Shown here piece by piece: positions 20,635 to 32,904 of a DNA stretch of 64,000 nucleotides. A model generated the notes under the pieces. It made no database searches. It was not told where the DNA came from and saw only the letters and a list, made by a program, of their open reading frames with translations. The stretch comes from Elmis aenea (lineage: Eukaryota > Arthropoda > Insecta > Coleoptera > Elmidae): assembly GCA_947652605.1 (NCBI GenBank), contig OX393576.1, positions 12,674,575 to 12,738,574 on the forward strand. The letters run 5' to 3'. Made by a program: the position numbers and the translations under genes. Positions within the stretch are counted from its first letter, which is position 1. The number at the start of each line of letters is the position of its first letter.

Positions 20635-22554
20635 TTAATAGCGTTCTAATACGTACTCCTTAATTGATTTAATACCCTTCTTATAATTATTACATATTTT
20701 GATTTGATGCGGCATATTATTAAATATTTTAAAACCTTGATAAAATAATGAACGAGCAGTTTGACTTTTAGTACATTTCTCTATAACGAAATTAAGCCTA
20801 TTTCTAGTTTTATAGGTGTGGATCTCATGGACTAATTTTACATTTTCATACAGATATTTTGGTGTTTTTTGTAGTTTAATTTTTAAAACTAGCTCTAATG
20901 TTCTAAATATTATTCTCTGATGAATACTCATAAATTGAAGTGTATTTAACATAACCTTGATAGGGGAAAGAATTGAACACTTTAAAATAGTGCGCATGGC
21001 GCGATTTTGCAATTTCTGTAATTGTTGAAGTTCATTTTTATTTAAATTAATAAGTAATGAAGCGCAAAACTCAAAATGAGGAGCTATTATTGTTTTATAC
21101 AGTAAAACTCTAGTGTACATACTCATGTGTTTGCTACATCTTTTAAAGAGAAAAATCTTTTTGGAAATTTTGTTCATCATGTATTTTGCGTGTAACTTAA
21201 ACGTTAAATTTTCATCTAATATAACACCAAGGTATTTAATTTCGGTTACTCTTTCTAAATTAGTGTTGCTAATTTTTACATCCAGATTAGCATTATAAAT
21301 ATTTGTTTTATAGATAATGTGTTTAGTTCCCAAAATCATGAATTTGGATTTATCAACATTAATACATAAATTATTATCGCATAGCCATTTATAAATATTA
21401 CTTAGATCTAAATTCATCTTATCTACTAATTCACTTGTTTTAAATCCACTAACAAACAACATTGTATCGTCCGCAAACATTTTTATTTCACAATGTTTGG
21501 CGTATTTAACCATATCGTTTATATAAACAACAAAAAGCAGAGGACCCAAAACGGTTCCTTGTGGTACACCATGTGCGGTTTTTAAACAAGATGATATAGT
21601 TCTATTATATTTAACTTGTTGATGTCTATTTTGTAAGTATGATTTAAACCAAGACAATGCTACCTCACTTATCCCTATTTTTTCTAATTTTTTTATTAAT
21701 AATTCTCTATTGATCGTCTCAAAGGCTCTACGAAAATCCAAAAATACGGCTAGTGTTATTTCACCATTTTCCATATTTCTAAACCACAAATCACAAATAT
21801 TCTGAAGCACTGTTTCACAAGAATGTCCACTGCGAAAACCCGACTGGTTATCCACTATCACATCATTAATCTGTAAATATTCTAGGATTTGCTTTTTAAC
21901 AATTAGCTCTAAAACTTTTTCGTAAACGGGCACTGTATTGATTGGTCTAAAGTTTTGACATAATTTAGTGTTAGGTACTTTCTGTATAGGTATAATAGTT
22001 GATGTTTTCCAGTTTTCTGGGAAAATCCCTTTTCTCAGCGACAAGTTAATTATTTCTAATAACCTATTCCCTATTACACACATTGAATCTTTAAATACTT
22101 TAGATGATATTCCTTCCTCATTTGGTCCTGTAATAGATAGACTTTTGATAACTTGGTTTAATTCTGCCATGTCTATGGGTTGAAATTTCGAAAAGTTATA
22201 GTAGTAGTTTATTTTATTAATAACATTATTATGATTTTTATGATGGTCAATACCTTCTACGATTTCATCAATACTATTTATAAAGTAATAATTAAACTTT
22301 TCCGCAATAGCTATTTCATCTGTTAAACCAATTTGATCAAATATTATTTCCCTAGGTATGTTATTTTTACGATTGCCAGGTAATAGTTCTTTTAAATTTT
22401 TCCATAGTTTTACACCATCATGTCTATTGTTATCAATCATCTTCCTGTAATATTTATCCTTTTCTCGATTTATTAGGCTAACAACTTCATTGCGTAGTTT
22501 TTTGTAATCCTTCCATAAATTTTTTATTAGTAGTAGCATCCTTATACATCGCAT
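20635..22554 (-). CDS. LINE ORF2, reverse transcriptase domain
   Basis: 639 residues in the frame. The first 12 precede the shift point and are artefactual; the real sequence enters at about NLWKDYKK. RT motifs: QNFRPINTVPV near 200, NQSGFRSGHSCET near 236, FLDFRRAFETIN near 271 with the first catalytic Asp, AHGVPQGTVLGPLLF near 327, MFADDTMLF near 359 with the FADD catalytic pair, and NLERVTEIKYLGV. The tail LQKLQNRAMRTIL is the usual jockey/CR1 post-RT helix. No internal stop, so the copy is young. Confidence 0.93.
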   Translation of the reverse strand: MRCIRMLLLIKNLWKDYKKLRNEVVSLINREKDKYYRKMIDNNRHDGVKLWKNLKELLPGNRKNNIPREIIFDQIGLTDEIAIAEKFNYYFINSIDEIVEGIDHHKNHNNVINKINYYYNFSKFQPIDMAELNQVIKSLSITGPNEEGISSKVFKDSMCVIGNRLLEIINLSLRKGIFPENWKTSTIIPIQKVPNTKLCQNFRPINTVPVYEKVLELIVKKQILEYLQINDVIVDNQSGFRSGHSCETVLQNICDLWFRNMENGEITLAVFLDFRRAFETINRELLIKKLEKIGISEVALSWFKSYLQNRHQQVKYNRTISSCLKTAHGVPQGTVLGPLLFVVYINDMVKYAKHCEIKMFADDTMLFVSGFKTSELVDKMNLDLSNIYKWLCDNNLCINVDKSKFMILGTKHIIYKTNIYNANLDVKISNTNLERVTEIKYLGVILDENLTFKLHAKYMMNKISKKIFLFKRCSKHMSMYTRVLLYKTIIAPHFEFCASLLINLNKNELQQLQKLQNRAMRTILKCSILSPIKVMLNTLQFMSIHQRIIFRTLELVLKIKLQKTPKYLYENVKLVHEIHTYKTRNRLNFVIEKCTKSQTARSLFYQGFKIFNNMPHQIKICNNYKKGIKSIKEYVLERY

Positions 22555-23596
22555 CTCTTAATTTAATTTTATTTAGTATTTCCGCATTGAACCATTTATG
22601 ATTATAATGTGAAGATGGAATTTGCAATTCGATTACTGGACAAAAATCGTTAACTATGTCGCGTATGCACTTAACCAAAGTTGTTGATAAAGCGTTTACA
22701 TCACTTGATTCGTTATTCCATGTTGTAGTTAACAATGCATTTTGAAATGTTTCTGAATTATAATTTTTGTACGATCGTTTTGTAATTTTTTGCTGATCAA
22801 TATACAGATTGTTGTCATTAATAAGTAACGATATAATGCAGTGATCACTAATTTTGGGAGTTAAATGCACTTTATGGGTTAATTCCTTAGAATTTGTTAT
22901 TACATAGTCAATTAAAGTTGAACTATATTCTGTAATCCTAGTATAATTTGAAACAATTTGCTTAAGACCATATTTATAAATAATATCCTTACATTTATTG
23001 GCATAGTAAGAAGTCTTACTTAAATCAAAATTAAAGTCGCCTACAATTATAATTACGCCTTCATAATCGATAACACTATCTAAATAATCTTGAAAAATAT
23101 TTAAGAAAACAGCATCTTCTTTTTGAGGAGGGTGGTATAAACCTGATAACATGTATTTCTCCTTACCTATTTTGAATTCTACAGCCAGCAACCAAATAAT
23201 TTTTTCTGTATTTAGATTTATTTTAACTTCATACTTTAAACTATTTTTAATGAAAATCAGAACTCCTCCGGTGCGTCTGTTATCTGTTGTACAATTTTCC
23301 ATGGCATATCCGTCGATATTTAATTCATCCATGGTTACATTTAAATCAATGTGGGTCTCTGTTAAGCATATTACCAACGGTTTCCATTTATAGATCAGTA
23401 ATGTAATTTCATCTTTATTGTTTAAAAATCCTTGGCAGTTGAAATAAATTAATTTTTTAACATTAAACGTTTTACATTCATATTTTAACGAATCAACAAA
23501 TAATTCTAGCTTATGTGCTGAGGGTGCGAATTTCGATTCAATGTGGGTAATTTCATTACGTAAACGGAACTTATCTTTGCTCAGGTCAATTGACAC
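22487..23596 (-). CDS. LINE ORF2, AP-like endonuclease domain
   Basis: Nicks target DNA to prime reverse transcription. In 369 residues the exonuclease-endonuclease-phosphatase motifs are in order: NCQG near 53, the metal-binding Glu in LTETH near 80, GGVLIFIKN, GDFNFDLS with the catalytic Asp and Asn, and SDH near the end. All key residues are present. The frame ends early with KFMEGLQKTTQ; the continuation KNLWKDYKKLRNE is in the other frame. The true N-terminus is uncertain: the first Met (MSIDLSKDKF) lies about 47 residues before the domain. Confidence 0.9.
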   Translation of the reverse strand: MSIDLSKDKFRLRNEITHIESKFAPSAHKLELFVDSLKYECKTFNVKKLIYFNCQGFLNNKDEITLLIYKWKPLVICLTETHIDLNVTMDELNIDGYAMENCTTDNRRTGGVLIFIKNSLKYEVKINLNTEKIIWLLAVEFKIGKEKYMLSGLYHPPQKEDAVFLNIFQDYLDSVIDYEGVIIIVGDFNFDLSKTSYYANKCKDIIYKYGLKQIVSNYTRITEYSSTLIDYVITNSKELTHKVHLTPKISDHCIISLLINDNNLYIDQQKITKRSYKNYNSETFQNALLTTTWNNESSDVNALSTTLVKCIRDIVNDFCPVIELQIPSSHYNHKWFNAEILNKIKLRDAMYKDATTNKKFMEGLQKTTQ

Positions 23597-23600
23597 CGTG

Positions 23601-24811
23601 CAATTATATTCCTCAAGTAAGTTATTTCGTTGCTATTTTGATGAATAGTCAACTTTTTTCATTTCATTTGTCGTTCCTTTTGGTATAGTTAAACCAGACG
23701 GAACGTTATAAAGCCATTAAAATGTAGCTATTTCGTCAAATTCATGGTAACGACAGCGTTAAGAAAAAGAAATGAGAGAAGGAAATTAATAACATTTCAG
23801 TTTTATGCAAGACGGAGCAATCAGTTATGCAGAGTTTCTGTCACCAGTTTTAACTTATTTCAATTTGTTTCTCATAGTAATGCGTTGTCTATTGCTAAGG
23901 TTATTTGTAAAAGCCCTTTGTTTGTGGAAGGAACACCTTTGATAAAAAACATTGTTGGATCTTGTAATTGATCAGTTTTTCTTCCTGCAATCAATCTTCA
24001 AGCTTAATTTGAGTTTTTGTGCTCTTGCTTTTTAATCATTGTTAAGTAAATGAATAGATCGTTGTTGGTAAGATATAGCCACATAACACGATACTAGCCT
24101 TTTATTTAAGAAAATAACACGCTGAATATTTGAATAAATAACCATTTAGAATGTAATTAATTTGCTAAAAAAAATGAAGCACAAAAAGCATTTAATGCTT
24201 AATTTTTGTTTGAAAAACAACACAGCATTACCTTTTTTTGGAAATATGAGGCGTTTATTTTAAAAGTGGCATAAGTCACTTTAATATAATTTAATTTTTA
24301 AATATTTTGCATTTTTTTAATGTAACAAAAATATTTATAGAGAAATTTCACTTATATTTGTTATTTCGGTTACAGTATACATAATTCCGCACACACGTTA
24401 ACGAATTGACATTTTTCATTACGGTAAAGTAAAGTGACTTAAGCCACTTTCAAAATTAATAGTTTATAAAAGCTTTTAAGCCGATTAAAGTAACCTAAAT
24501 TTCAACTAAAACTTACAAAAACGTTTTTCGGACACTTGTTGACATATTAAAATTCAATTTATGCACAGCATACTTAATAAAAATTAACCAAAATGGTGCA
24601 ATTGTAACCAGAATTGCTTCCTTTTTCCAAAAATGTAAAAATAAACAGGGTGTTCCCTTTTGAAATAATAAAGTGAGGGTAATTTCAGGCGAAGCCGGAA
24701 GTAAAACATCAGAGTACCTACATATGCTCAAATAACCCGGTTTTTTACACATATCGTTTGAACAAAATTTTATTTATCTAAATTCAAAACTAAAGGAAAA
24801 AAACGGAGATG
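23601..24811. other. No gene seen
   Basis: AT-rich. Frames at 23744-23971 (+) and 24513-24752 (-) carry no motif. An isolated ACAGGGTG foldback end is near 24645. Confidence 0.5.
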
Positions 24812-25678
24812 TACAGGGTGGTCCAAATCCGATGGCATTGCATGGGTCTCTCGGTTAATATTTAAGATAGAGAAACGGTTAAAGTACCAAAAATATGCAG
24901 TTTTTTGAGACAAACTCAGAACCGTTTTCAAAAATATTCTATCATTTCCGGTTTTTGAGTTATGGAATAAAAAGTGTTTTTTTTTGTCATAATAATAATG
25001 TGTCATATCTCCGTTATTGTTGTAAATAGCGAAAAAAGTTATCAAAACCATGTTTAGATATTTTTATGTAAAATTCGATTATACTAAAAAAAATAATTTT
25101 ACGCTCGCCGTTAAAAAGTTATGACAATAACTTACGTTTTTTTAAATGGGAGCGATAGTTGGCTATTTAAATTCCTTATTTTGTTCTCATTCCAAATATA
25201 TAAGGGTTGATGTATTTATTTTCAATAATTCGCAAGTTACGATGGTTTTTTAGTTTTTTTTTTAAAAGAAAATCATAGGTTGTAAAAACAACAAAAAAAA
25301 CAAGGTGTAAAACCTTTTAAAAATCATGTGGTACAAGTTACCAAGGTTTTTTAATTAAGTAAGTTTGTGTCATAACTTTTTAGCGGCGAGCGTAAAAAAA
25401 TATTTTTAGTACAATCAAATTAAACATAAAAATATCTAAAAATAATCTCCATTAATATTTTCGATATTTACAACAATAACGGAGATATGACACATTATTA
25501 ATATGACAAAAAACACTTTTTATTCAATAACTGGAAAACCGGAAATGATAAAATATTTTTGAAAACGGTTCTGAGTTTGTCTCAAAAAATTGCACATTTT
25601 TGGTAATTTAACCGTTTCTCTTTCTTAATTATTAACCGAGATACCCATGCAATCCAATCGAATTTGGACCACCCTGTA
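24812..25678. mobile_element. Foldback element (arms about 315 bp)
   Basis: TACAGGGTGGTCCAAATCC and its right-hand complement, TA-flanked. Arms 24812-25127 and 25370-25678 match almost throughout; the unpaired centre is about 245 bp. The 93-codon frame across the left arm is not credible. Confidence 0.88.
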
Positions 25679-26577
25679 CATTACACCCGGTAGGTGCTAA
25701 ATATTAAGCGACAGTTAATTATAGAAGAAAGTATAATTTGATACTGTCTTTTTCGTTAAGTAAAGTTTAACTTTAAATGTTCTATTTTTAAATTTATTTT
25801 TTAGCTATACGTATTTGTTTTACTTCTAAGACGAAACTTTTTAACCAATATTTCAAATACTTTTAGCGTTTTCAGTTTTTGGAAAATGCGTTAAGTACAT
25901 TAAAAAAATGTTTCGTGTTACAGCTATCTTTACACAATGTAACAAGGTTGCAAAAAATTTGACTGTGCTTCGTACTAGTCTGAAGGTGTTGCATGATTTC
26001 TCAAAGTTAACCAAATCTCTATCTCTTATCGTTTAGTAGTTTTTATTATTTGTTTGTTAATCTGTATGTCTTTTAAAGTATTCATAATTATTGCATGTTA
26101 AAAATGTGTATTAAATTTTTAACCTGAATATAAAAAAAAAACTTCAAAATTAAACATATTGCACAACTTAAAATAATGAGGAATCGTTTATTTTTATAAT
26201 AACAACTAAAATAATAATGAATTTTTTATCGTAAATAGTTTTCAACAAGAAGTTCGGTTTTACGAAGAGCGCGGAGTCAGTTAAAAAGTTGTACTGAACA
26301 AAAAAATATAACGATGACATATTGATATTTTACCGAGCACTAAATTTACTTATAAATACAGCTAGATAGCTAGATTACGGTAGATGTATACGAGAAATCG
26401 ATAATAATATGTAACGAGAACCTTATTTCGGCGTATTTTTTATTGTCACTGTATACCACAACAGTTGGCGAAGATCCAAGAGGAGCTTTTTTCTTTTTGT
26501 AAACATTTTGTTGTAGTCTATAACTAACATATTTTCACAAAATGGGTGTTAAACTTTAAACGTGAGTGTTTGCTTGG

Positions 26578-26773
26578 GAATTTAATTTGTGTTATTAATT
26601 TTTAATAAATGAGTATCCATGAAGTTTTTAACAAACCTAATCTGCTACTCAACAAAACAAATTTTGTTAAGTAACATATTTTAAGTAATTTGTTTTGATA
26701 AGTAACAGATTTTGTTTGTAAAAAACTTTCATGTATACTTTTTTATTATAAATTAAAAACACAAATTAATTTT
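26578..26773. repeat. AT-rich palindrome about 195 bp
   Basis: TTTAATTTGTGTTATTAATT at the left pairs with AATTAAAAACACAAATTAA at the right, continuing through ATGAAGTTTTTAACAAA and TTTGTAAAAAACTTTCAT. Non-coding inverted-repeat element. Confidence 0.7.
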
Positions 26774-27100
26774 GTAAGCAAACCAAACAAATTTTGTTAT
26801 TGTTAAAAGTTACCGGTTTCTGATGTAATTTAAAAAAAAACATATTCAATAGCTTTTCAATCCGCCTTACAATAATCGCAATTCAGTCGTAACAAATGGT
26901 CCCTCTTGCAGGATTTGAAGAATGCGAAATATGTTACATACTTGCCAACATATAAAATGTAATTTTATGAAACTGAAAGAAATTTTTGCATTTATATTAC
27001 AATTTTTAATCCAAAATAATCGAAGTAATCTCTGAAGAGAAGACAGCAACGTATGTGGAAGTGTTAAGGGGATATAACTGTCCAATTATATTGTGCAATA

Positions 27101-27835
27101 TACAGGGTGAACCAAATTCGAATGTTTTACGGGGTATCTCTGTTACCGCAATAGATAGCGAAAATCTGATTTCGGTTCTTGGGTTATTTTATTGAGAAAA
27201 TAAAGCCTATGCAATCAGATTTTTTATATCGAATTCCATTGCATACAGGTATATCGCACAGAAGTTAAGTTGTCTGCATATTCAAAATGATACAGGCGAT
27301 TTTGTTTTAGGAAGCAGAAAATATTGAAACCAATTGGTCTAGACTTGTAAAGACATGTGGGTTCTCATGGCTCCATAAATGGTTATTATTTTTATTAAAT
27401 ATCCTGTCACGTGATTTTTGCTTCATCTGTCCAAATTATGTAATTTTAAAATTATTACTATGGTGACATTTTTCTATACATTTTTTGATGCTATCTTGGA
27501 AACGGTAAGAGATACAAGGTCGGTTGAATTAGACAAAAGTTGCTCATTTTTATGGCCATTGAGAATCTAAAAAGAAATCCTGGATATTTTGATTCGTTTT
27601 TGATTTATTAAAAAAAAAGTTGTTGTTTATGCAACCCTAACGGAAAATATTGAACATCTTATTCGCCGTAAAATCAAAAATGCATTCGACTCTATTCCGA
27701 GACAGCCTATCCTAAAAGCAGTGAACGAAATGATTTTGAGGACTAACCACTGCATCATACATAACGGCACCCTGTGCAGCTAATAATGTTATGGGATTAC
27801 ATGGGTAAATCTCATCGAATTTGGACCACCCTGTA
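27101..27835. mobile_element. Foldback-type element with inserts
   Basis: Ends TACAGGGTGAACCAAATTCG and GAATTTGGACCACCCTGTA are inverted and related to those of 24812-25678. The interior contains a half foldback (27488-27613, same as 8261-8390) and a transposase fragment (27635-27785). Confidence 0.65.
27635..27785 (+). pseudogene. Mariner-like transposase C-terminal fragment
   Basis: The plus strand reads TENIEHLIRRKIKNAFDSIP then QPILKAVNEMILRTNHCI and HNG, the helical C-terminus that follows the catalytic core in mariner-like transposases. Only about 48 codons remain. Confidence 0.55.
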
Positions 27836-28070
27836 AAGCCGTTTTTGTAAAAAGTATTTTTCGGTTTAGAAAAGATTGAGAACCACTGGTTTAGGGTATA
27901 CATTTATTAAACGACGTTGTTAACAGACACTTCGTGCGCGAAATTCTTAATTTGTATTACCAACAGACCTGCGTAATTTATCAAATCATTTTAACAATTT
28001 AATCGTAAATTAGTAGAACTTGATTAATACGTTAATTAAACATTTTGCCGTCTACAATCTACGCGCTACC

Positions 28071-28154
28071 ATGGGCGATACCAACGTCAAGCCTCCCTTA
28101 AATTATAACACCATACGGGAGAAGTTACGAGTAAATGTAGGGAAAGAGAAAAAT
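28071..28154 (+). CDS. Candidate first coding exon, unknown gene
   Basis: ATG in a strong context (CTACCATGGGC) opens 28 codons (MGDTNVKPPLNYNTIREKLR, then VNVGKEKN) and runs into a consensus donor GTATGT at 28155. Upstream in-frame sequence is leader-like. I do not recognise the protein and found no matching downstream exon. May be chance. Confidence 0.3.
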
Positions 28155-28679
28155 GTATGTAACATTTGCTTTGGGATCTCGGCCAGATCCAGCATTTGTA
28201 AACGATCCAGAGGGAGTTGCTAACTGGATAGATGGGCTCGTTTATTCCTACAGCTGTTCTACATTTAAATTTGAGAGGCATATTTTATGCTTATTTTTAT
28301 CTAAAAGTTACACCGCGTTTAAGTTTTACCTGCTGTTAATACTGGGCGTTTTTATCACTGAAATTATTGGAGACGCAAATAACGGTGTTACTTATATTTA
28401 AACTCGCCATTAAATACTTCTGAGCTTTAATACTACAGGGAGAAATAAATTTTAATGCCGTCGCCTTAGCATACATATTTTAAATGCCATGACTGAAGAA
28501 ATGTTTCGTGTTATTTTAGTATTTGTTACATTTTTCAATATGAATTAATTTTTATCGTTGATAGTTGGTACCTTTGGTGATCTTAAATTGGTAATTTAAT
28601 AAAATCAAGAATTCTTTGGCGCATACAATAGGTCAAAAGAGACATTTATTGTTTTGTAAATATTATTTTAAGATAGTTT

Positions 28680-28890
28680 AAAGGTAGATTGGCGTAGGTT
28701 CGCGTTGGAATTGCGCACAAAGTTTTTCGTCCGCCTTTATCGGGGACATCTTCAGGTTAATTGAATAATAGCCAAGCGTAACAAACTGAAAGATGTTTCC
28801 GACAAATGCGGGTGAAACGTTAGTTCTCAGTCCGAAAAATAAGACAATACTTACCGTTAGACGTCGACTGCAGAAGCCTACAACATAGTT
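28680..28890. repeat. Dispersed family with hammerhead-like core, copy 1
   Basis: Shares with 35085-35222 a core that reads, on the minus strand, CTGAAGATGTCC then GGCGGACGAAAA, and the right end CAGAAGCCTACAACATAG. Likely the terminal part of a retroelement (Penelope-like elements are known to carry hammerhead motifs); assignment is tentative. Confidence 0.5.
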
Positions 28891-28892
28891 CA

Positions 28893-29330
28893 AGCAGGGA
28901 CTAAAAACGAAAAATATTTTTTTGGTTTTTAATCGGAACGAAAACGAATATTTCGTTTTTGTTCTTTAGGTTCCCACCAATAAAATTTCGTTTTCGTGAA
29001 GCAAAATTTATTAACGGTTAAATCGGTTCTCCGTTGTTTTTTTTTCAAGTCACCAAGTCGAGAACCTATTTTTATTAGTCACCACCCTCTTATTACGAAG
29101 TTCAGAGCAGAGAACTTTCTAAAGAAGGATCGCCAATGTCAAAAGGACAGTGTTGGCAACCCTGTTAATACGATGAAACCCCAATTATTCGAGTATTCAA
29201 TTATTCAAAATGTAAATACTTCGTTTGTATTAACTTGTGTTGTAACTTTCTCAGCCTCGCCTTTGCCCTATGTCGGAGGCAAGGGCCATGGGTCCTAAAA
29301 ATATTAGCTTCAAATAAAAATAAATAAATA
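28893..29330. mobile_element. hAT-like left end and A-rich retroposon tail
   Basis: CAGGGACTAAAAACGAAAAA at 28894 matches the ends of the element at 34598-35658 and is followed by the same TTCGTTTTCG words. At 29240-29330 TATGTCGGAGGCAAGGGCCA precedes an AAATAAATAAA tail, the 3' end of a LINE or SINE. Confidence 0.45.
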
Positions 29331-32300
29331 AAAAGGGCGCCAAGTTATTTGGTTAATTCTTCCTAACAAATAACTAAACAAAAGAACCATTAAATTGAAT
29401 TATATTGCATACCCAAAAAAATTAGTACAGCGTTTACAATACAAGGCCTTAACTTAATATCTACCCCCATTCGTTGGTGCACTTAGCTGTGGTGATGCTG
29501 GCCAAAGATGGCGTTCCGGTTGGTCTGAGGACACGCTACTCCCGTAAACTGTTAAATATGACGTGATTATTACGCGCCCTTTTGGTGTTCAATCAAGTGT
29601 TGATTATTTATTGATGATTCAATCAACAAATTGGAAAGAGAGAATATCTGTACCGTTACTTGTGTTGCACGAAATTGCAAGTATTAGCAATAAAGTTGTT
29701 AATACATAATATGGAGAAAAGTGAAGCTCATATATTTCAAGTGAGATATTTTATTGCCTTGTTGCAGTCTTCTCAGCATAGACGGTAAATTTGCGTTTGT
29801 TTTTAATTAATAAATATTAAATAGTGATAAAAACGGTTAAAACCGTTTATTTATTATCCAATAAAGGGCTTTGCCATATCTTGTCAAAATTAGGTACTTG
29901 AAGTTATAAAAGAGCTGCAGTTAAGGAGCGAAAAACATGAAGAATTTTGGGATGATTTCTATCTATTTTTATATTACGGAAAACTTGAACTGTTCTAAAA
30001 ATAAACAGAAAAATTCAATTTTTATTCCTTCGTATTTCTCCTGGTTTAGAGACAAATTTACGAAAATTGGTATATTGTTGTTATGGAATGTCACAAATCG
30101 AAAGATAGCTTTTGTTTTATCGTTGTATTGTGTTGGTTATGGTAAACATTTTTATTTCTCATAGTTTTTAACGTTTTATTTACTAAAAACTATGTTGTAA
30201 TATACCGGGTGATTTAGTTTAACTGTTGCACTTCCATAACTTTATTTTAAGAGGAATCCCTATAAACAGTATTTTTTTAAACCGCGGAAAATTCTTTATC
30301 AATCAAGTTTTGAAAGTTTTGCATAGCGTAATTGTACACTACTAGTTGAATATTTAGTACTCTTATTGGCTTTTTACTATCATGAGTTTTTAGACATTTT
30401 GTAATTATTTATATTATTTAGATTTATTATTGCACTTTCCTTATAAGTTGAAATCGATAAGTTTCGACTGCATTTGTTAATTAGAAGTATTTCCTAATTA
30501 TTATGTACAAAGGGAAACATTTTAAAAATGGAAATTAAAACATCAGAAAGTTTGCCAGAAGTTTTTATGTCCGTCAAAGATTTACTTTAGAAGTTCCTGT
30601 CATATTAATACAAAGCCGTTCGAACAAAAAAAGTTGTTTTGTTGTTGAACAAACACTCTTTGTCTTATTTTTAAAAGTAAATGAATCAAAAGCCACTATA
30701 AGAGTGTTGTTAATAAAGCTTTAAAATCGTTTTATGTTATAGTTGTTAATAATTTGATCAGGTTCTGTATTTGTCAATATTATCAAAAACACGTAAAACA
30801 CTTTACATTGGTTTATATGGGGTACAAAAATAAACTCATATTTTTAAATGAAAATTTCCTTCACCTGTCAAATTTGCGTTTTCAACCAATCACTAATCTT
30901 AAATCTTCCAGAGAGCATTATTACACGGTAATAATTTTACATTCCCCTGTCAGACGTTGATCCTCCTGTCGAATTTGCGTTTTCGACCAATAACAAAATC
31001 AGATTTCCTAAAAACGACCAATAAACATAATCATACACTGATCATATCCTTTTCGCAGTTAACAGATTTTCATGCGTTTATTGATTGTTTGTAAGAAATT
31101 TGAGTTTGTCATTGGTCGAAAATATACATTTGGAGAGGGAATTAAATATTTTGGTCTTGATGATTTTTTTTGACGAATTTCGGCGACCCGTAGCGTTACT
31201 TTAATATAGATTAAACTACACGCCTGACAGTACTTGTAAAATTTGACATAACATACATTTAATTTGAAGATGAAGGAAATTTTCTGACAAAATATAACTC
31301 GTGCATTGCAGATAATCTATAATTTTTGACAAATCTTCAGAAAAAATCACTACTGATAATTTCATTTGGAATTCAATATTCCTAAAATTTACAGGAAGTT
31401 CTATTTAAAGTTATGGTATTAAGACGCTAAATTAAAACACTTGGTAAGACTAAAAACTATTTTAAGTTACGTAACTGATGATCTCCAACAATTAAAAAAA
31501 CATTAAATGAAGCAAACATGAAGAAAATTTGCCTATCAGGTGGTTACCCACTATAGACAAGTTAAAAAGGTTTTAAACATGTGTGAAATTAATATTCGTT
31601 TAATAAACGATTGCATGTAACCCAAATTACATTGTCGATATGGAAGAGATGATTCGCTAGATTCAAAAGTCTTACCTTACTTACTTTCGAAAACAAGCAG
31701 GCCATGGTTAGCAGACTAATTTTATAAAGTTTTAACATGACAGAGGCCGGAAACCTTTGAGAAAATTCATAATGAGCGTATAATGGTGACAGCTTTATCT
31801 TTATAGTTCTTTTAATTTAATGTATTTTGTGTAAGGAGGGTCCATATCTGTGAAATATCTTAATTGTGAAATATTTTCTTTAGAGTAACTGTCTAAGACA
31901 GCTTATACTATTTTATGGCTGAGCTTAAAAACGCTGATAACACTTTGAGGTATTCAAATAATCGTGCTTTTCACTCCATAAATTCGTTCTGTTTTGCATT
32001 TAACGAATTGGTATATCCTAACCTTTAAATGTTTCTTAATCTAAATTAATAAATATTAAAGTTTACCTTATTTTTAAACTGTACATACGTTTTAAAAATT
32101 AAAACATGGTGTTTTTATGCTATAAAATATTTAATACAAAAAATTAATTAGGACAGTTTAATACATTTTTTGCGAAAGTAAGTTAGATTGTGTATCATGT
32201 GATAGGGAATTCTAATGCTTTCAAATGATGCCCTAAAAAATTAAATAAGGAATACATATTTTAGAATTTATAAAATTTTTAATTAACTTTTAGATTTGTT

Positions 32301-32904
32301 GTTAATTTTTTTGGTAATTCATTAAAGGATTCTGATTACATTAACATTTTTTATTGTAATCGCCACTAAACTAGCTCAATAAGTACCCAAAGACGGCTGT
32401 AATAGTCATTTTTACTGCCTAGGCTACGCTCAATGGTTGAATTTAGAAAAATTGAGCAAATTTTTGTTCAAAGATACATATTTGACAGGAGAATTAGAAT
32501 CTGATAGATGAAATAAAACTTAATGTATTTGCTTGAGTTTTCGCTATTTCTTTGACGATTGCAGAAAAAATTTAATATACACCTCGGCAGTAAAGGTCCT
32601 TTTTATCAATCGCGTGGTTATTTGCTTCGACTTCGTCTCGGCAAATAATATACACACTCGTGGTAAAAAGTCGAACTTTACTGCCTTGGTACATAAATAA
32701 CTATTTGCAGTTTCATAATTTTTTTATAAGCCGTTTTTATCGATCTACTGTTTTCTTCTCTCATAAACAATTTTGGGCAAAAACATTTTAAGTTTTAATC
32801 TAAATCCAAAGATAGAATAAAAACGATAATAGATAAACATATTTTGTTTTTGTAGAAATATAGTCTATGTTGATGTCCAGTAACTTTATTAAATTTGGCG
32901 ATTT
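29331..32904. other. No gene seen; scattered repeats
   Basis: One foldback arm (30203-30310), the GTC(A/G)AATTTGCGTTTTC words at 30868 and 30966, and a short inverted repeat at 32585-32690 (GGCAGTAAAGGTC / GAACTTTACTGCC). The frames at 29937-30164 and 30754-30960 show no motif. Confidence 0.5.
30203..30310. repeat. Single foldback arm
   Basis: TACCGGGTGATTTAGTTTAA then AGGAATCCCTATAAAC and CGCGGAAAATTC match one arm of the element at 15716-16824. The other arm is absent. Confidence 0.6.

Larger units (their letters stand above)
20478..23600 (-). mobile_element. Non-LTR retrotransposon, nearly intact ORF2
   Basis: Endonuclease frame (23596-22487) followed by reverse-transcriptase frame (22554-20635), then a 155-bp 3' region with AATAAA and a terminal short tandem repeat CTAACTTACTA (20478-20500) instead of a poly-A tail. 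No ORF1 is visible in the 300 bp upstream, so the copy may be 5'-truncated. Domain style fits the jockey/CR1 group of APE-type LINEs. Confidence 0.9.
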
